Source: Streptomyces atriruber (lineage in GTDB: Bacteria > Actinomycetota > Actinomycetes > Streptomycetales > Streptomycetaceae). Taken from it: a stretch of 38,337 nucleotides of DNA. Shown here in pieces: positions 24,898 through 33,464 of the stretch. The notes beneath the pieces are model-generated. The model was not told the DNA's origin. It saw only the letters and a list, made by a program, of their open reading frames with translations, and made no database searches. Each line of letters opens with the position of its first letter. The first letter of the stretch is position 1. A program made the position numbers and the translations under genes. The stretch is from positions 1-38,337 of the forward strand of contig NZ_LIPN01000192.1 in the NCBI RefSeq assembly GCF_001418325.1. The letters are read 5' to 3'.

Positions 24898-26361
24898 CTA
24901 CGACCGGGTGGCCGCCTCGTCCCCGTTGTCGGCCAGCCATCGCGCGGCGCGTGTTTCGTAGTTGGGGGCCAGCAGGCGCTGGATGCCGGTGACGTATTCG
25001 CCGGCCGACTGCCCCTCGGGCGCGGCCAGGACCCCTGCGTGGACCAGGTTGGCGGTCACGATCCTCATGGTCGGGACGGTCGGGCCGGACCAGCCCTTGA
25101 AGTCGGGTACGTCGACTGTGGGTGCCCTGCCCGATGCGCGCCAGGCAGCCTGCCGCAGCTGACGATTGCCGGTGAAGGCGCTGTGTGCCGCGAGGTCAGC
25201 CAGGACACGGGCCGTGGTGCCCGCTTCCAGCCCCAACCGCTCGTCCGTCCCCGGGGCCACATCCGGGCCCAGCGCGCGCAGGGCCCGCGGGTCCAGGCGC
25301 AGCAGCAGATCTGCCATCGGCTGGGTGAGCATCGGATCGCGCAGCAGGTCCTCGAGCAGGGAGCGCACCTGGCCTTGCAGGGGAGCCGGGATATCGAGGT
25401 GGCAGTGGGCTGCGGCAGCGGCGAGCAGACAGGCCTCAGGAAGCAGCCGCCGGTCGTGGTGGCTGTGCTCGAGCATCAGGCGCAACTGGCGTTCCTCGTC
25501 GGCCAGCAGCCGTAGAGCGCGGGCTGCCGGGGTGTCGCCGAGCCACCGGATGAAGTGCGCAGGGGACTCGATCAGCCCGCCGGCCTGGGCCATGCGATAC
25601 CAGGGTGCGACGGCGTACATGCACCACGGCACGAGTCCGATCATCTGCTCCAGGTGGGCGAGGTCGGTGCGTCGCCGTCGCAGTGCGATGGAGCAGATGC
25701 GGAAGTGCAGCTCTTGGCGGGCGCTTTTGTCGCCGTAGCTGTGCAGGGACTGCAGCTCATGGAACAGGGCATCGGCCGCCTCCGTCAACGGGCCTTCGAG
25801 GCGGTCGGTGTGCTCCCGGGTGCTCCAGCGTTCGGAGAAGGTCAGGGTGTCGCGATCGATGTCGGACAGCAAAGGGATGCAGGCGCTCACCGGCTCGGGC
25901 AGCCGCATCGCCGTCGTGGTGCTCGGCGGGAGCGGCCCGCCCAGGCGTGCGCGCAGCGTCTGCGCCATCTCGGCCCAGGCAGCGGCCTCGTCGGCTGCGC
26001 GCTGGGCCAGTACACGTTCCTGGCGTAGCTTGCGTCCCTTGGCGGCGCCCTGCTCATTCAGGAGCGGGGCACCCGCGGCAAGGCGCTCGGTCAGCTCCGC
26101 CTGCAGGACGCGTTTCACCTCTGCGGCCGGCACCTGGTCGCGGACAACTTCCACCGTCGGAGCATGGCCGGCTTCCTCCAGCCCGCGCACCCAGGCGGCG
26201 ACTGCATGGGCGGTGGGCTGCTTCTTCAACACGACCTGAGCGAGAGGGAGGTGAGAAGGAGCGGGGACCTGGCCCAGGTACCGCTGGGTGTTGTCCCGGG
26301 GATCGACCAGCGCGTAGATGACACGGGCGCCAGCGGCAGGGTGTGAAAGTGACACGAGCAC
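24898..26361 (-). CDS. GIY-YIG-like protein with long helical C-terminus
   Basis: A 487-residue protein (up to 520 if GTG 26460 is used). The first ~90 residues read VIYALVDPRDNTQRYLGQV, then AVAAWVRGLEEAGHAPTVEV and a final LLNEQ, matching the GIY-YIG nuclease core in order. The helix that normally carries the catalytic Arg reads HLPLAQVVLKKQPT with no Arg, so it may be inactive. The remaining ~380 residues are helical with His-rich spots (EHSHHDRRLLP) and unknown function. It converges on the DUF4062 gene and diverges from the radical SAM operon. I placed the start at GTG 26361, just before the conserved core; upstream codons are less biased to G/C. Confidence 0.55.
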   Translation of the reverse strand: MLVSLSHPAAGARVIYALVDPRDNTQRYLGQVPAPSHLPLAQVVLKKQPTAHAVAAWVRGLEEAGHAPTVEVVRDQVPAAEVKRVLQAELTERLAAGAPLLNEQGAAKGRKLRQERVLAQRAADEAAAWAEMAQTLRARLGGPLPPSTTTAMRLPEPVSACIPLLSDIDRDTLTFSERWSTREHTDRLEGPLTEAADALFHELQSLHSYGDKSARQELHFRICSIALRRRRTDLAHLEQMIGLVPWCMYAVAPWYRMAQAGGLIESPAHFIRWLGDTPAARALRLLADEERQLRLMLEHSHHDRRLLPEACLLAAAAAHCHLDIPAPLQGQVRSLLEDLLRDPMLTQPMADLLLRLDPRALRALGPDVAPGTDERLGLEAGTTARVLADLAAHSAFTGNRQLRQAAWRASGRAPTVDVPDFKGWSGPTVPTMRIVTANLVHAGVLAAPEGQSAGEYVTGIQRLLAPNYETRAARWLADNGDEAATRS

Positions 26362-26563
26362 CGATGGTAGAGCGCGGGCGCCGGCGGAAGCCCGTCCGTC
26401 ACTCGCGCGAGTGGTGTCGGCGAGGTGGGCGACGCAGACCCCGACAGGCTGCGCAGGCACGGCACTGAACGAACTTCAGCGCATCTACCCACAGCACTTA
26501 CTTCCTCCCTCCCGCTCGCTCTCCGCCCCCTGGCGCACCCCGATCCAGGACCTGAAGGCAGCC

Positions 26564-26680
26564 ATGAACTCGTCGAGGTGCGGATGCCCAGTGGTCACCG
26601 GGTGCGATTGCGGCAGCTGGTCACTGCAACGGCGGATCCGCCACGGTGCACCCGGAAACGCTGGCATCATGCTGCCGTGA
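26564..26680 (+). CDS. Possible Cys-rich micropeptide upstream of the radical SAM gene
   Basis: A 38-codon frame with AAGG six bases before ATG 26564. The peptide starts MNSSRCGCPVVTGCDCGSW and has four Cys within 11 residues; its stop lies 14 bases before the radical SAM start. Cys-rich peptides beside radical SAM enzymes can be modified substrates. Against this, the frame is short, other frames here are also open, and the C-terminal part is not distinctive. It is recorded as a possibility only. Confidence 0.2.
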   Translation: MNSSRCGCPVVTGCDCGSWSLQRRIRHGAPGNAGIMLP

Positions 26681-26694
26681 GGTGCAAGGTACGC

Positions 26695-27570
26695 ATGTCA
26701 GCGTCTGGCGTTCATCTGTTCGACCGCGTCTCCGGGGTGAACGTGCTCCTCGACGAGGTGCGTGTTCCTGCTGAGTTGTTCTCTCGTGCTCCACGATATC
26801 TGTCCGTCGCGCTGACGAACGCGTGCGAGCTCGGCTGCGTCTACTGCTATGCGCCCAAGCATGCCGCTGCGCTCGACAGGGAGCGCGTGCTGGCGTGGGC
26901 GGTCGAACTTGATGCCGCCGGGTGTCTCGGTGTCGGCTTCGGAGGCGGGGAGCCGACCGCGTACCGGAGGTTCGCTGGACTTTGTTCCGATGTTGCCCGC
27001 TCCACGTCCATGGCGGTGACCTTGACGACCCATGGGCACCGGTTCACCCCTGACCTGGTCGATTCCTTGCGTGGCGTTGTGCATTTCGTCCGTCTGTCGG
27101 TCGACGGGGTCGGGGCTACCTACGAGCGGCTCCGTGGCCGTCCGTTCGCGTCTGTGGCTCGCGCGGCCGGGTTGCTCAGCACTCTCGCACCGTTCGGCAT
27201 CAATGCGGTCGTCAACGCCGACACGGTCGGCGAACTGGACGCACTCGCCGAGTTCGCCGACCGTGTCGGGGCCTGTGAACTGTTGCTCTTGCCCGAACAG
27301 CCGACCGCAGCGACCCCCGGGATCAGTGACGCCGACGCGCAGCGCCTCCTTCAATGGGTGGCGACAGCCAGGACCAAGGTTCGGCTCGCCATCTCGCGTA
27401 CCGGACTCGAAGCCGCGCTGCCCACTGCGCCGATCCCCGGCGAACTCCCTCTCGACGCGCACATGCACCTCGACGCGGGCGGCGTCCTGCGCCCTCACGC
27501 CTATGCATCCGCGGGAGTGCCGGTCAGTGGCTCCATCATGGAAGCGGTGCGGATGCTGAGGGAGGCATGA
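26695..27570 (+). CDS. Radical SAM enzyme
   Basis: A 291-residue protein. YLSVALTNACELGCVYCYAP holds the CxxxCxxC cluster motif (C44, C48, C51) that binds a 4Fe-4S cluster and cleaves S-adenosylmethionine. GFGGGEPT (83-87) is the SAM-binding motif, followed by VTLTTHGH and VRLSVDG strands of the TIM-like barrel. There is no SPASM or second cluster domain, and it does not look like a viperin. The substrate is unknown. ATG 26695 has AAGG six bases upstream. Its stop overlaps the next gene (ATGA), so it is translationally coupled to the DUF6375-like and STAND genes, an unusual context for this enzyme class. It diverges from the GIY-YIG-like gene. Confidence 0.85.
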   Translation: MSASGVHLFDRVSGVNVLLDEVRVPAELFSRAPRYLSVALTNACELGCVYCYAPKHAAALDRERVLAWAVELDAAGCLGVGFGGGEPTAYRRFAGLCSDVARSTSMAVTLTTHGHRFTPDLVDSLRGVVHFVRLSVDGVGATYERLRGRPFASVARAAGLLSTLAPFGINAVVNADTVGELDALAEFADRVGACELLLLPEQPTAATPGISDADAQRLLQWVATARTKVRLAISRTGLEAALPTAPIPGELPLDAHMHLDAGGVLRPHAYASAGVPVSGSIMEAVRMLREA

Positions 27571-28004
27571 TGAAGATCTGGAACGGCTACGGTTCGGAGC
27601 ATTCGATGGATCTGGTCTTGATCGGTCGGTTCCAGACTGTCACTGGCGCGAAAGCGGCGGAGGAGCGTATGGAGGCTCTGCGAGCCCTTGCCGAAGCCAC
27701 GTGGTCCGACGATGACTGGCGCAGTCATGACGAGCGCCTGCCTCGCGAAGTCGGCGAAGCGCTGCAGCAGATGAAGCTGTATGACATGGGACGCTCCGAC
27801 GTTGACAACTACGCTCTGGACTACGGGGTGACCCGTGAGGCAGAGACGGTCCGGGTCTGGACCGACGAGTCCGATGTCCAGGGATTCCTCAAAGTGCTCC
27901 TCCACCACGGCGCGAAGGTCGAGGTCTTCTCCCGCCATGACTGGGACGAGGAAGCGAACCAGCGGTCGGGTGCGAACAACCGGAGCGACGGTGGAGCTGA
28001 CTGA
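27567..28004 (+). CDS. Small DUF6375-like protein
   Basis: A 145-residue acidic protein beginning MMKIWNGYGSEHSMDLVLIG, then RFQTVTGAKAAEERMEALR. The opening KIWxGYGSEHSMxLVxIGxF matches what I remember of DUF6375, a family without known function. The C-terminus contains a ferredoxin-like beta-alpha-beta pattern (ETVRVWTDESDVQGFLKVLL, then AKVEVFSRHDWDEE) and a hydrophilic tail. It sits between the radical SAM gene (4-bp overlap) and the nuclease-STAND gene (14-bp overlap), with GGGAGGC just before ATG 27567, so the three products are made together. It could be a regulator, a peptide substrate carrier or the sensor partner of the STAND protein (inference). The family name is from memory. Confidence 0.65.
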   Translation: MMKIWNGYGSEHSMDLVLIGRFQTVTGAKAAEERMEALRALAEATWSDDDWRSHDERLPREVGEALQQMKLYDMGRSDVDNYALDYGVTREAETVRVWTDESDVQGFLKVLLHHGAKVEVFSRHDWDEEANQRSGANNRSDGGAD

Positions 28005-31000
28005 TCTGACGCGCCTGCCGGGTGCTGCCGACCGGAACTTCGAAGCGCTCACTCGAGCCGTCGTCTCGCGCCGCTACGGCGCGCTGGGCACGATTCGCGA
28101 GCGCCGCAACCAGCCCGGTGTCGAGTTCTACCTGCACGTCGAGCATGCCGGCGCGCTGGGCGAACCCGGCCGCACCTGGGGGTGGTCGTGTAAGTGGTTC
28201 ATCCTCAACAACAGAAACGAGCTCACCGCAGGCCAGCGCACACAGATCGAGGACTCCCTCACCAAGGCGATCAGGCATGTCGCTGGTCTGAGCGACTTCG
28301 TGCTGTGCCTTCCGCAGCGGCCCTCGAGGGGCGACGAAGAGTGGATCTACGGACTCGCCCGCCAGGGCGTCAGCGTCAAACTGTGGTCCACCGAAAACTT
28401 TGACGCCGAACTGGCAGGACACGACGAGCTGCGCTCCACCTTCTTCGGTGAGCTCGCGCTCACCCCCGAGACGTTGGCGAGGGCCCACTCGCAGTCGGTG
28501 GCACCGGTTGCGGCACGGTGGGCACCGCAGCTGCACACCACCCATCATGTGCAGCACCGTATCGAGCGGGTCTTGCTACGCCCCTCGTCGTTCGATGGGC
28601 TGCAACAGCTCGCCGACGACGTCACAGTCCGGCTCCAGGCTCTGCACGCAGCCCTGGACGGCCTTGATGGAGCTTCCCGTTCCGGCGCCGAGGAAATTGC
28701 CGACGACCTGACGGGGTTTGTCAACAGCTTGCGCGCTCTCCTGGATGCGGGCAGCAGCCTTCGGCCCTGGGAAGTGCGCGATCTCCTCGCCGACCAGCAG
28801 CCTCCCAAATCCTCTCCCCGAACGCTGCGGCGCCTCGTGCTCAAGCTCCGGCAACGTCGCCTCCCCCAGGCGCCGCTCGTTGCCGGCCTCGCAGCGGAGA
28901 TCCGCGACATCGTTCAATGGCTGGCTGCCCTGCGCGCAGACGCCGAAGCGCCGCTACTGGCCGTCGTTGCCGCCGCCGGGCAAGGCAAGACACACCTCGC
29001 CGCGCAGCTCACTTCGCCGACGGGCCAGCCGACAGCCGGGGTCTTCGTCCAGGGAGCCAGCCTGCATTCCGGCGACACCCTCGACAGCCTCGCGCGACGC
29101 ATCCCCGGTCTGAGAGTCGACCGCTTCGATGGCCTTCTGGAAGCACTCAACTCGGCCGCACTCCGCGCCGGCTGCCGGACCCCCCTGGTCATCGACGGCC
29201 TGAACGAGTCAGAGCGGCCCCTGCAGTGGCGAAACCTGCTCGCTGAACTAGTACCAGCCCTGAGCCGCTATCCGCACGTCATACTGATCGTCACCCTCCG
29301 CGAGGCGCTCGCCGACCAGGTCCTCCCGCAGCAGACCCTGCCCCTCGAACTGGAGTGGCAGCACACGGAAGTGGACGACATCCAGCGGGTCTACTTCGAC
29401 CACTACCTCATCAACCCGGACGGTGCCTGGCTTCCGCGCTACACCTTCGACAGCCCGCTGTTCGTCCGCATGTACTGCGAGGCCGCGAACCACGACCGCC
29501 AGGTGCCTGTGGGCGTGGAAGCCCTGCCTCAATCGCTCATCGGCGTCTTCGAGCTGTACCGCGACGGTGTGGTCAAGCGACTGGCGCTGGACCCGGCCCG
29601 CGTTGCAGTGCCAGCCGACGACATCAAACGCCGCCTGGCAGCTCTGGCACGACGCATGTGGAAGGACAACGTCCGCCGGCTTCCCTCCGACGAAGCGCGC
29701 AGCATCCTCGACGTCGGCCAGCCGAACTGGGACGAAAGCCTGTTCCGTCGCCTCCTGGAGGAAGGAGTGATCTTCCGCGAGGAGACCAAGGGGACCGATG
29801 ACACCGACTGCGGCTTCGTGTTCGACCGCCTGGCCGGATACCTGATCGCCGACGCTCTCCTGGCGCACATGCCCTACGCGGACGTCAACGAACAACTGCA
29901 GAAGGCGGCACTGTGGCAGTCGCTTCTAGGGGAACAGGCACACCCTTTAGGCGAGGACATCCTCATCGGCCTCATCTCGCTGATGCCACGCCGCTTCACC
30001 AGCCACCACCTATGGCCGCTTGCCCCAGCCGAACACCGTCCATTCGTGCTCGCCCAGGAACTCAACACCGAGTCAGAGTTCCTCAACAACGAGACGGTCG
30101 ACGCACTCGCCACCGCAATGGTCACCGCACCTCGTGGCAAAAAGAGAGGCCGGCCCGCCTTCAGTCGCCTATGGGAGATCCGCAGATCCGCCTCTCATCG
30201 TCTGAACGCCGTCTTCCTCGACCGGGTCCTGCGACAGCTGCCTCTGCCCCAACGCGACCTGCGCTGGAGCGAATGGGCTCGGGCCCGCGCAGGGAGTCAG
30301 CTCATGTCAGAGGTGGAACAAGCCGCCGACGAATGGACCAGGCGCAGCAGTCGCGCCGAGAGCGACGACCTGAACGCCCTGGCCATCGCCTGGCTGCTGA
30401 CCTCCACGAACACCGGCCTGCGGGACCTGTCGACGAAAGCTCTTCAGCGATACGGCCGACTGGAACCCAAGCGGTTGTTCGACCTCGCCGCCCGGATGCT
30501 CGATATCGATGACCCCTACGTCGTCGAACGCCTCGTCGCGGCCGCGTTCGGCGCCGCCAGCGCCCACCAGATGCCCGATCCTGGCGGCCCTCTGGAACAC
30601 GCACTACGGGACTGGCTGGTGCAGCTGCGCGACCGCTTCCTCGACGGCGGAAACGCACCCACCTCCCACGAGCAGCTGCGCGGCTACATGCGGGCAACCT
30701 ACGAGTTCACCGGCATCCTTCACCCCGCCGCCGTCCCGGAGGGGGTCGACGCCTTCGCGCCGAGGTTCGCAGCCGTGGAGGCGGCCGAGACGTTGGAGGA
30801 CGGCGCCCCCAACGCCGAGGAGTGCGAGCGCACCCTCGGCATGGACTTCCAGAACTACGTCATCGGGGCTGCCATCAACGGCAGGAGCAACTACGACTTC
30901 AAGCATCCCGGCTTCCGCCGGGCCCGTTCCGAGGTCATGGCCCGGGTCTGGGAACTGGGGTGGCGGGAACAGGACTTCGGCAGCATCGACCGGCACATTG

Positions 31001-32001
31001 CCACAAGTACCGTGCGACGTCACGACACGCACCGAAGGGTGGAACGCTACGGCAAGAAGTACGGTTGGATCGCCTATCACGAGATGGTCGGCCGTCTCGT
31101 AGACGCCGGTCACGCGCCAGCCCCTTTCGGGGACGCCGAACGTCTGATGCCCGACATCGACCCGACCTTCCCCGACAAGCCGCCTGCAGCTCCCATGCTC
31201 CTTCCGTCCTGGGCGCCTGAGGAGCCTACGGACAACCAGACCTGGCTCACCTCCGGGGCCATCGCGCTTCCGGACGATCTGTGGTCCCCCGAAGAGATCC
31301 ACGGAATCGGCGGCGGCTGGCTTCTGGCCGAAGGGTTCTTGGAGCACCGCTGCCACGGGCGGACAGTGTTCGGGTTCTTCCGCACTCTCCTGCTACAGCC
31401 GCATGACACAGACTCCGCCACTCAGCTGGCCGGTGAGCGTCCCTACCCGGGAAACGACTTCTTCCCCCGGCTGCCGATGGTCCGCGACGTGCTGGCCGCG
31501 GAAATGCCGTGGAGCCCCAGGTTCAAGCTGGCAGTCGGCGATGACGCCAGGGACCCCTTCCCGTACCGCACACTGCGCCATGACGGACAAGACGACGGCA
31601 TCACGTTCGATCAGGTCGCTGTGGACTTCTCTCTCGACAGCAATTCGGAGTCCGGGCTCGGGAGCGGCTATGACGTCCCGTCATACGAATTCGCCGCCCA
31701 CTCCGGCCTGCGCCAACTGCCCGGCACGGTGGACCTTGTGGACCGGGAGGGCCGGCGGGCCTCTGCGGTGTTCCGCGTGGATGAGCCCTGGCGCGGCTAC
31801 CTGCTGTTTCTGCGCCGTGATCTCGTCCAGGACTTTGCAGGAGACCGCCGGATCATGCAGGCAGCCTGGGGAGAACGCGAGGTCAGCGCTGTCAACTGGC
31901 ACGACGTCCCACCCTGGATGCGCGCGGTGCACCAAAGCTATGCACACATATGGCGCCACATCCGTTTGCTCGAGGCGGATCGGCACAGCGCAGAGAGCTG
32001 A
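27991..32001 (+). CDS. PD-(D/E)XK-like nuclease fused to STAND NTPase (Avs-like)
   Basis: A 1336-residue protein. Residues 1-180 resemble a PD-(D/E)XK nuclease domain: NFEALTRAVV (E18), RRNQPGVEFYL (E45), WGWSCKWF (K68). Next is a helical segment, then a STAND-type P-loop NTPase: VVAAAGQGKTHLA (about 328-340), Walker B PLVIDGLNES (about 399-408) and sensor LIVTLRE. The remaining ~850 residues are helical repeats followed by a beta-rich C-terminus (from ~1200), the expected place for ligand sensing. This is the effector-NTPase-sensor order of Avs/STAND antiphage proteins, in which binding of a phage protein activates the nuclease. GTG 27991 has GGAG upstream and overlaps the DUF6375-like gene by 14 bp. 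Length suits Avs proteins; the subtype cannot be given. Confidence 0.75.
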   Translation: MELTDLTRLPGAADRNFEALTRAVVSRRYGALGTIRERRNQPGVEFYLHVEHAGALGEPGRTWGWSCKWFILNNRNELTAGQRTQIEDSLTKAIRHVAGLSDFVLCLPQRPSRGDEEWIYGLARQGVSVKLWSTENFDAELAGHDELRSTFFGELALTPETLARAHSQSVAPVAARWAPQLHTTHHVQHRIERVLLRPSSFDGLQQLADDVTVRLQALHAALDGLDGASRSGAEEIADDLTGFVNSLRALLDAGSSLRPWEVRDLLADQQPPKSSPRTLRRLVLKLRQRRLPQAPLVAGLAAEIRDIVQWLAALRADAEAPLLAVVAAAGQGKTHLAAQLTSPTGQPTAGVFVQGASLHSGDTLDSLARRIPGLRVDRFDGLLEALNSAALRAGCRTPLVIDGLNESERPLQWRNLLAELVPALSRYPHVILIVTLREALADQVLPQQTLPLELEWQHTEVDDIQRVYFDHYLINPDGAWLPRYTFDSPLFVRMYCEAANHDRQVPVGVEALPQSLIGVFELYRDGVVKRLALDPARVAVPADDIKRRLAALARRMWKDNVRRLPSDEARSILDVGQPNWDESLFRRLLEEGVIFREETKGTDDTDCGFVFDRLAGYLIADALLAHMPYADVNEQLQKAALWQSLLGEQAHPLGEDILIGLISLMPRRFTSHHLWPLAPAEHRPFVLAQELNTESEFLNNETVDALATAMVTAPRGKKRGRPAFSRLWEIRRSASHRLNAVFLDRVLRQLPLPQRDLRWSEWARARAGSQLMSEVEQAADEWTRRSSRAESDDLNALAIAWLLTSTNTGLRDLSTKALQRYGRLEPKRLFDLAARMLDIDDPYVVERLVAAAFGAASAHQMPDPGGPLEHALRDWLVQLRDRFLDGGNAPTSHEQLRGYMRATYEFTGILHPAAVPEGVDAFAPRFAAVEAAETLEDGAPNAEECERTLGMDFQNYVIGAAINGRSNYDFKHPGFRRARSEVMARVWELGWREQDFGSIDRHIATSTVRRHDTHRRVERYGKKYGWIAYHEMVGRLVDAGHAPAPFGDAERLMPDIDPTFPDKPPAAPMLLPSWAPEEPTDNQTWLTSGAIALPDDLWSPEEIHGIGGGWLLAEGFLEHRCHGRTVFGFFRTLLLQPHDTDSATQLAGERPYPGNDFFPRLPMVRDVLAAEMPWSPRFKLAVGDDARDPFPYRTLRHDGQDDGITFDQVAVDFSLDSNSESGLGSGYDVPSYEFAAHSGLRQLPGTVDLVDREGRRASAVFRVDEPWRGYLLFLRRDLVQDFAGDRRIMQAAWGEREVSAVNWHDVPPWMRAVHQSYAHIWRHIRLLEADRHSAES

Positions 32002-32010
32002 TATCCGGTA

Positions 32011-32035
32011 GAGCGTGGGCCAGGCCCACTCGCTC
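32011..32035 (+). terminator. Hairpin after the STAND gene
   Basis: GAGCG-TGGG ... CCCA-ct-CGCTC forms a stem of nine pairs with a two-base bulge and a five-base loop, starting 9 bases after the stop. There is no T-run, so it is a GC-rich terminator typical of Streptomyces. It suggests the PIN gene has its own transcript. Confidence 0.5.
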
Positions 32036-32072
32036 AAGTGACCGGCCGCACCGAACCGTGCTTGCCGAGGAT

Positions 32073-32201
32073 ATGCGTGAGGTTCTGTGCCGTTTCCTCA
32101 ACCGGGAGATCCTGCTCAAGCTGTGGCCAGTACTCCACACACTCATCAGCAGAGCCATCAAAGAGGTGTGGGAGGAGGCATTCCCCGAACTACGGTCATG
32201 A
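32073..32201 (+). CDS. Possible 42-residue protein between STAND and PIN genes
   Basis: The frame MREVLCRFLNREILLKLWPV followed by LHTLISRAIKEVWEEAFPEL is strongly helical and amphipathic, and its composition looks protein-like, in contrast to the other frames of this 340-bp gap. GAGG lies three bases before ATG 32073, closer than ideal. It could be a small partner, for example an antitoxin of the PIN protein, 140 bases downstream. It could equally be chance. No family recognised. Confidence 0.3.
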   Translation: MREVLCRFLNREILLKLWPVLHTLISRAIKEVWEEAFPELRS

Positions 32202-32341
32202 TCGGCTTCAACAGAACCTGTCCCAATCCACGTGTGCGGCACCCCAGTTCCGCGCCATGCAGACACCGCAGCAATGACGAGGCCTCGCTCCTGCAAGCAC
32301 GCGCCGCACCGGGGCAGGCCATGGGGGGGAAGATACTTGCC

Positions 32342-33337
32342 GTGAAGGTCATGCTGGATAACAACATCTGGTCCTACCTGGGCGATGAGCAGGCAGGCGC
32401 CCGGTTCAAGGCGCTCATCCACTCTCTGGGACATCGCGTGGTGACTGCACCCGGTGTGCTGCTGGAGGTGTTGCAGCACCCCCGGCCGGACAAGCGGGAG
32501 GAAATCGTCAGGGCCATCATGGCCGGCACGGATGAGCGCCTTCGCAGCGAGGCCGACCTGGAGGCCGCCGAAGTCATCGCGGAGGTACGGCGCCTCCACC
32601 CGGAGTGGATACGGCGGGTGCCCGACACCGGGCGTGAGGCGACATGGCGCACTTACTGGACAAAGACGTTCTGGCGGCAGGCAGTGGAGTCCCACGACCG
32701 CTTCCGCGAGATCGCACCGGCTCGGCGCGCAGCTCGAGCCACGCAGTTCATGGTGGACGTCCAGAAAGAGCAGCAAAAGGTCTGGCGTGAGGGCAAGTTC
32801 GATCTCAGCGACCTCTCCCGCATCACCACATTCCCCTCGGAAGAGACCCCGGAAGAGTCACAGCTCGGCTGGGAGCCCGGCGACAAGATCGCATCGTGGC
32901 GCTGGCTGACGCAGGAGGTCTACTGGCACTACTTCACCGTCGGCCGCCGCTCTGCCCTGACCCACGAGGACACCACGGGCGCCGACTGGGTCGGCGCCCG
33001 CGTCGACCTTCGCGCCATGTGCGCCTCTCGGGAAAGGTTCAACCGCTTCTGGCTGTACGAGGTGGAGGCCGAGAACATGCCTCGCAGCTGGCTGCGTTGG
33101 GCCGCTGACACCGTCCAGACGGACATGAAGATCACCGGTGGCAACCCGCGCGATGTGCAGCACGCCACCCACCTGCCGGACTGCGATGTGTTCCTCACTG
33201 CCGACAAGAACTACCTGAGAGTGCTGGACCGGATCTCAGAGCAGGCACCGGCATCCATGGGCCGCGGCCTCCGTGTCGCCCCGGCAGCCCACGACGGCAC
33301 CATCGAAGCGATCGAGGCGACACTCCACACTCTTTGA
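32342..33337 (+). CDS. PIN-domain nuclease
   Basis: A 331-residue protein. The N-terminus VKVMLDNNIWSYLGD (D6) and PGVLLEVLQHP (E42) with the C-terminal GNPRDVQHATHLPDCDVFLT and ADKNYLRVL (D271, D282, D288) give the four-acid arrangement of PIN-like RNases. It is more than twice as long as VapC toxins because ~200 helical, charged residues are inserted in the middle (about 60-250), which may be a regulatory or RNA-binding domain. I chose GTG 32342, with GGGGGGAAG about ten bases upstream; ATG 32321 would add seven residues and lies inside that ribosome site. It is the last cargo gene before the element's terminus. Toxin or defence nuclease are both plausible. Confidence 0.75.
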   Translation: MKVMLDNNIWSYLGDEQAGARFKALIHSLGHRVVTAPGVLLEVLQHPRPDKREEIVRAIMAGTDERLRSEADLEAAEVIAEVRRLHPEWIRRVPDTGREATWRTYWTKTFWRQAVESHDRFREIAPARRAARATQFMVDVQKEQQKVWREGKFDLSDLSRITTFPSEETPEESQLGWEPGDKIASWRWLTQEVYWHYFTVGRRSALTHEDTTGADWVGARVDLRAMCASRERFNRFWLYEVEAENMPRSWLRWAADTVQTDMKITGGNPRDVQHATHLPDCDVFLTADKNYLRVLDRISEQAPASMGRGLRVAPAAHDGTIEAIEATLHTL

Positions 33338-33464
33338 GACCACACACAGCACCGTGCAGGCGAACACCCCTGGCAGTCCGAGCGACCGAGGGGCCCAGGC
33401 CCAGCCGCAAGATCGCTTCAGTTCCGACAGGAGTCCCAGTCGTCGTTTAAGGAGTCCTCACTGG

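Noticed and set aside
26485..26670. 61-residue minus-strand frame between the GIY-YIG-like and radical SAM genes
   Set aside because: It contains a somewhat natural stretch, but has no good ribosome site or recognisable motif, and overlaps the radical SAM promoter region.
26695..27570. Radical SAM protein as a prokaryotic viperin
   Set aside because: The cluster motif context (NACELGCVYCYAP) and lack of viperin-specific motifs do not fit; it looks like a general radical SAM enzyme.
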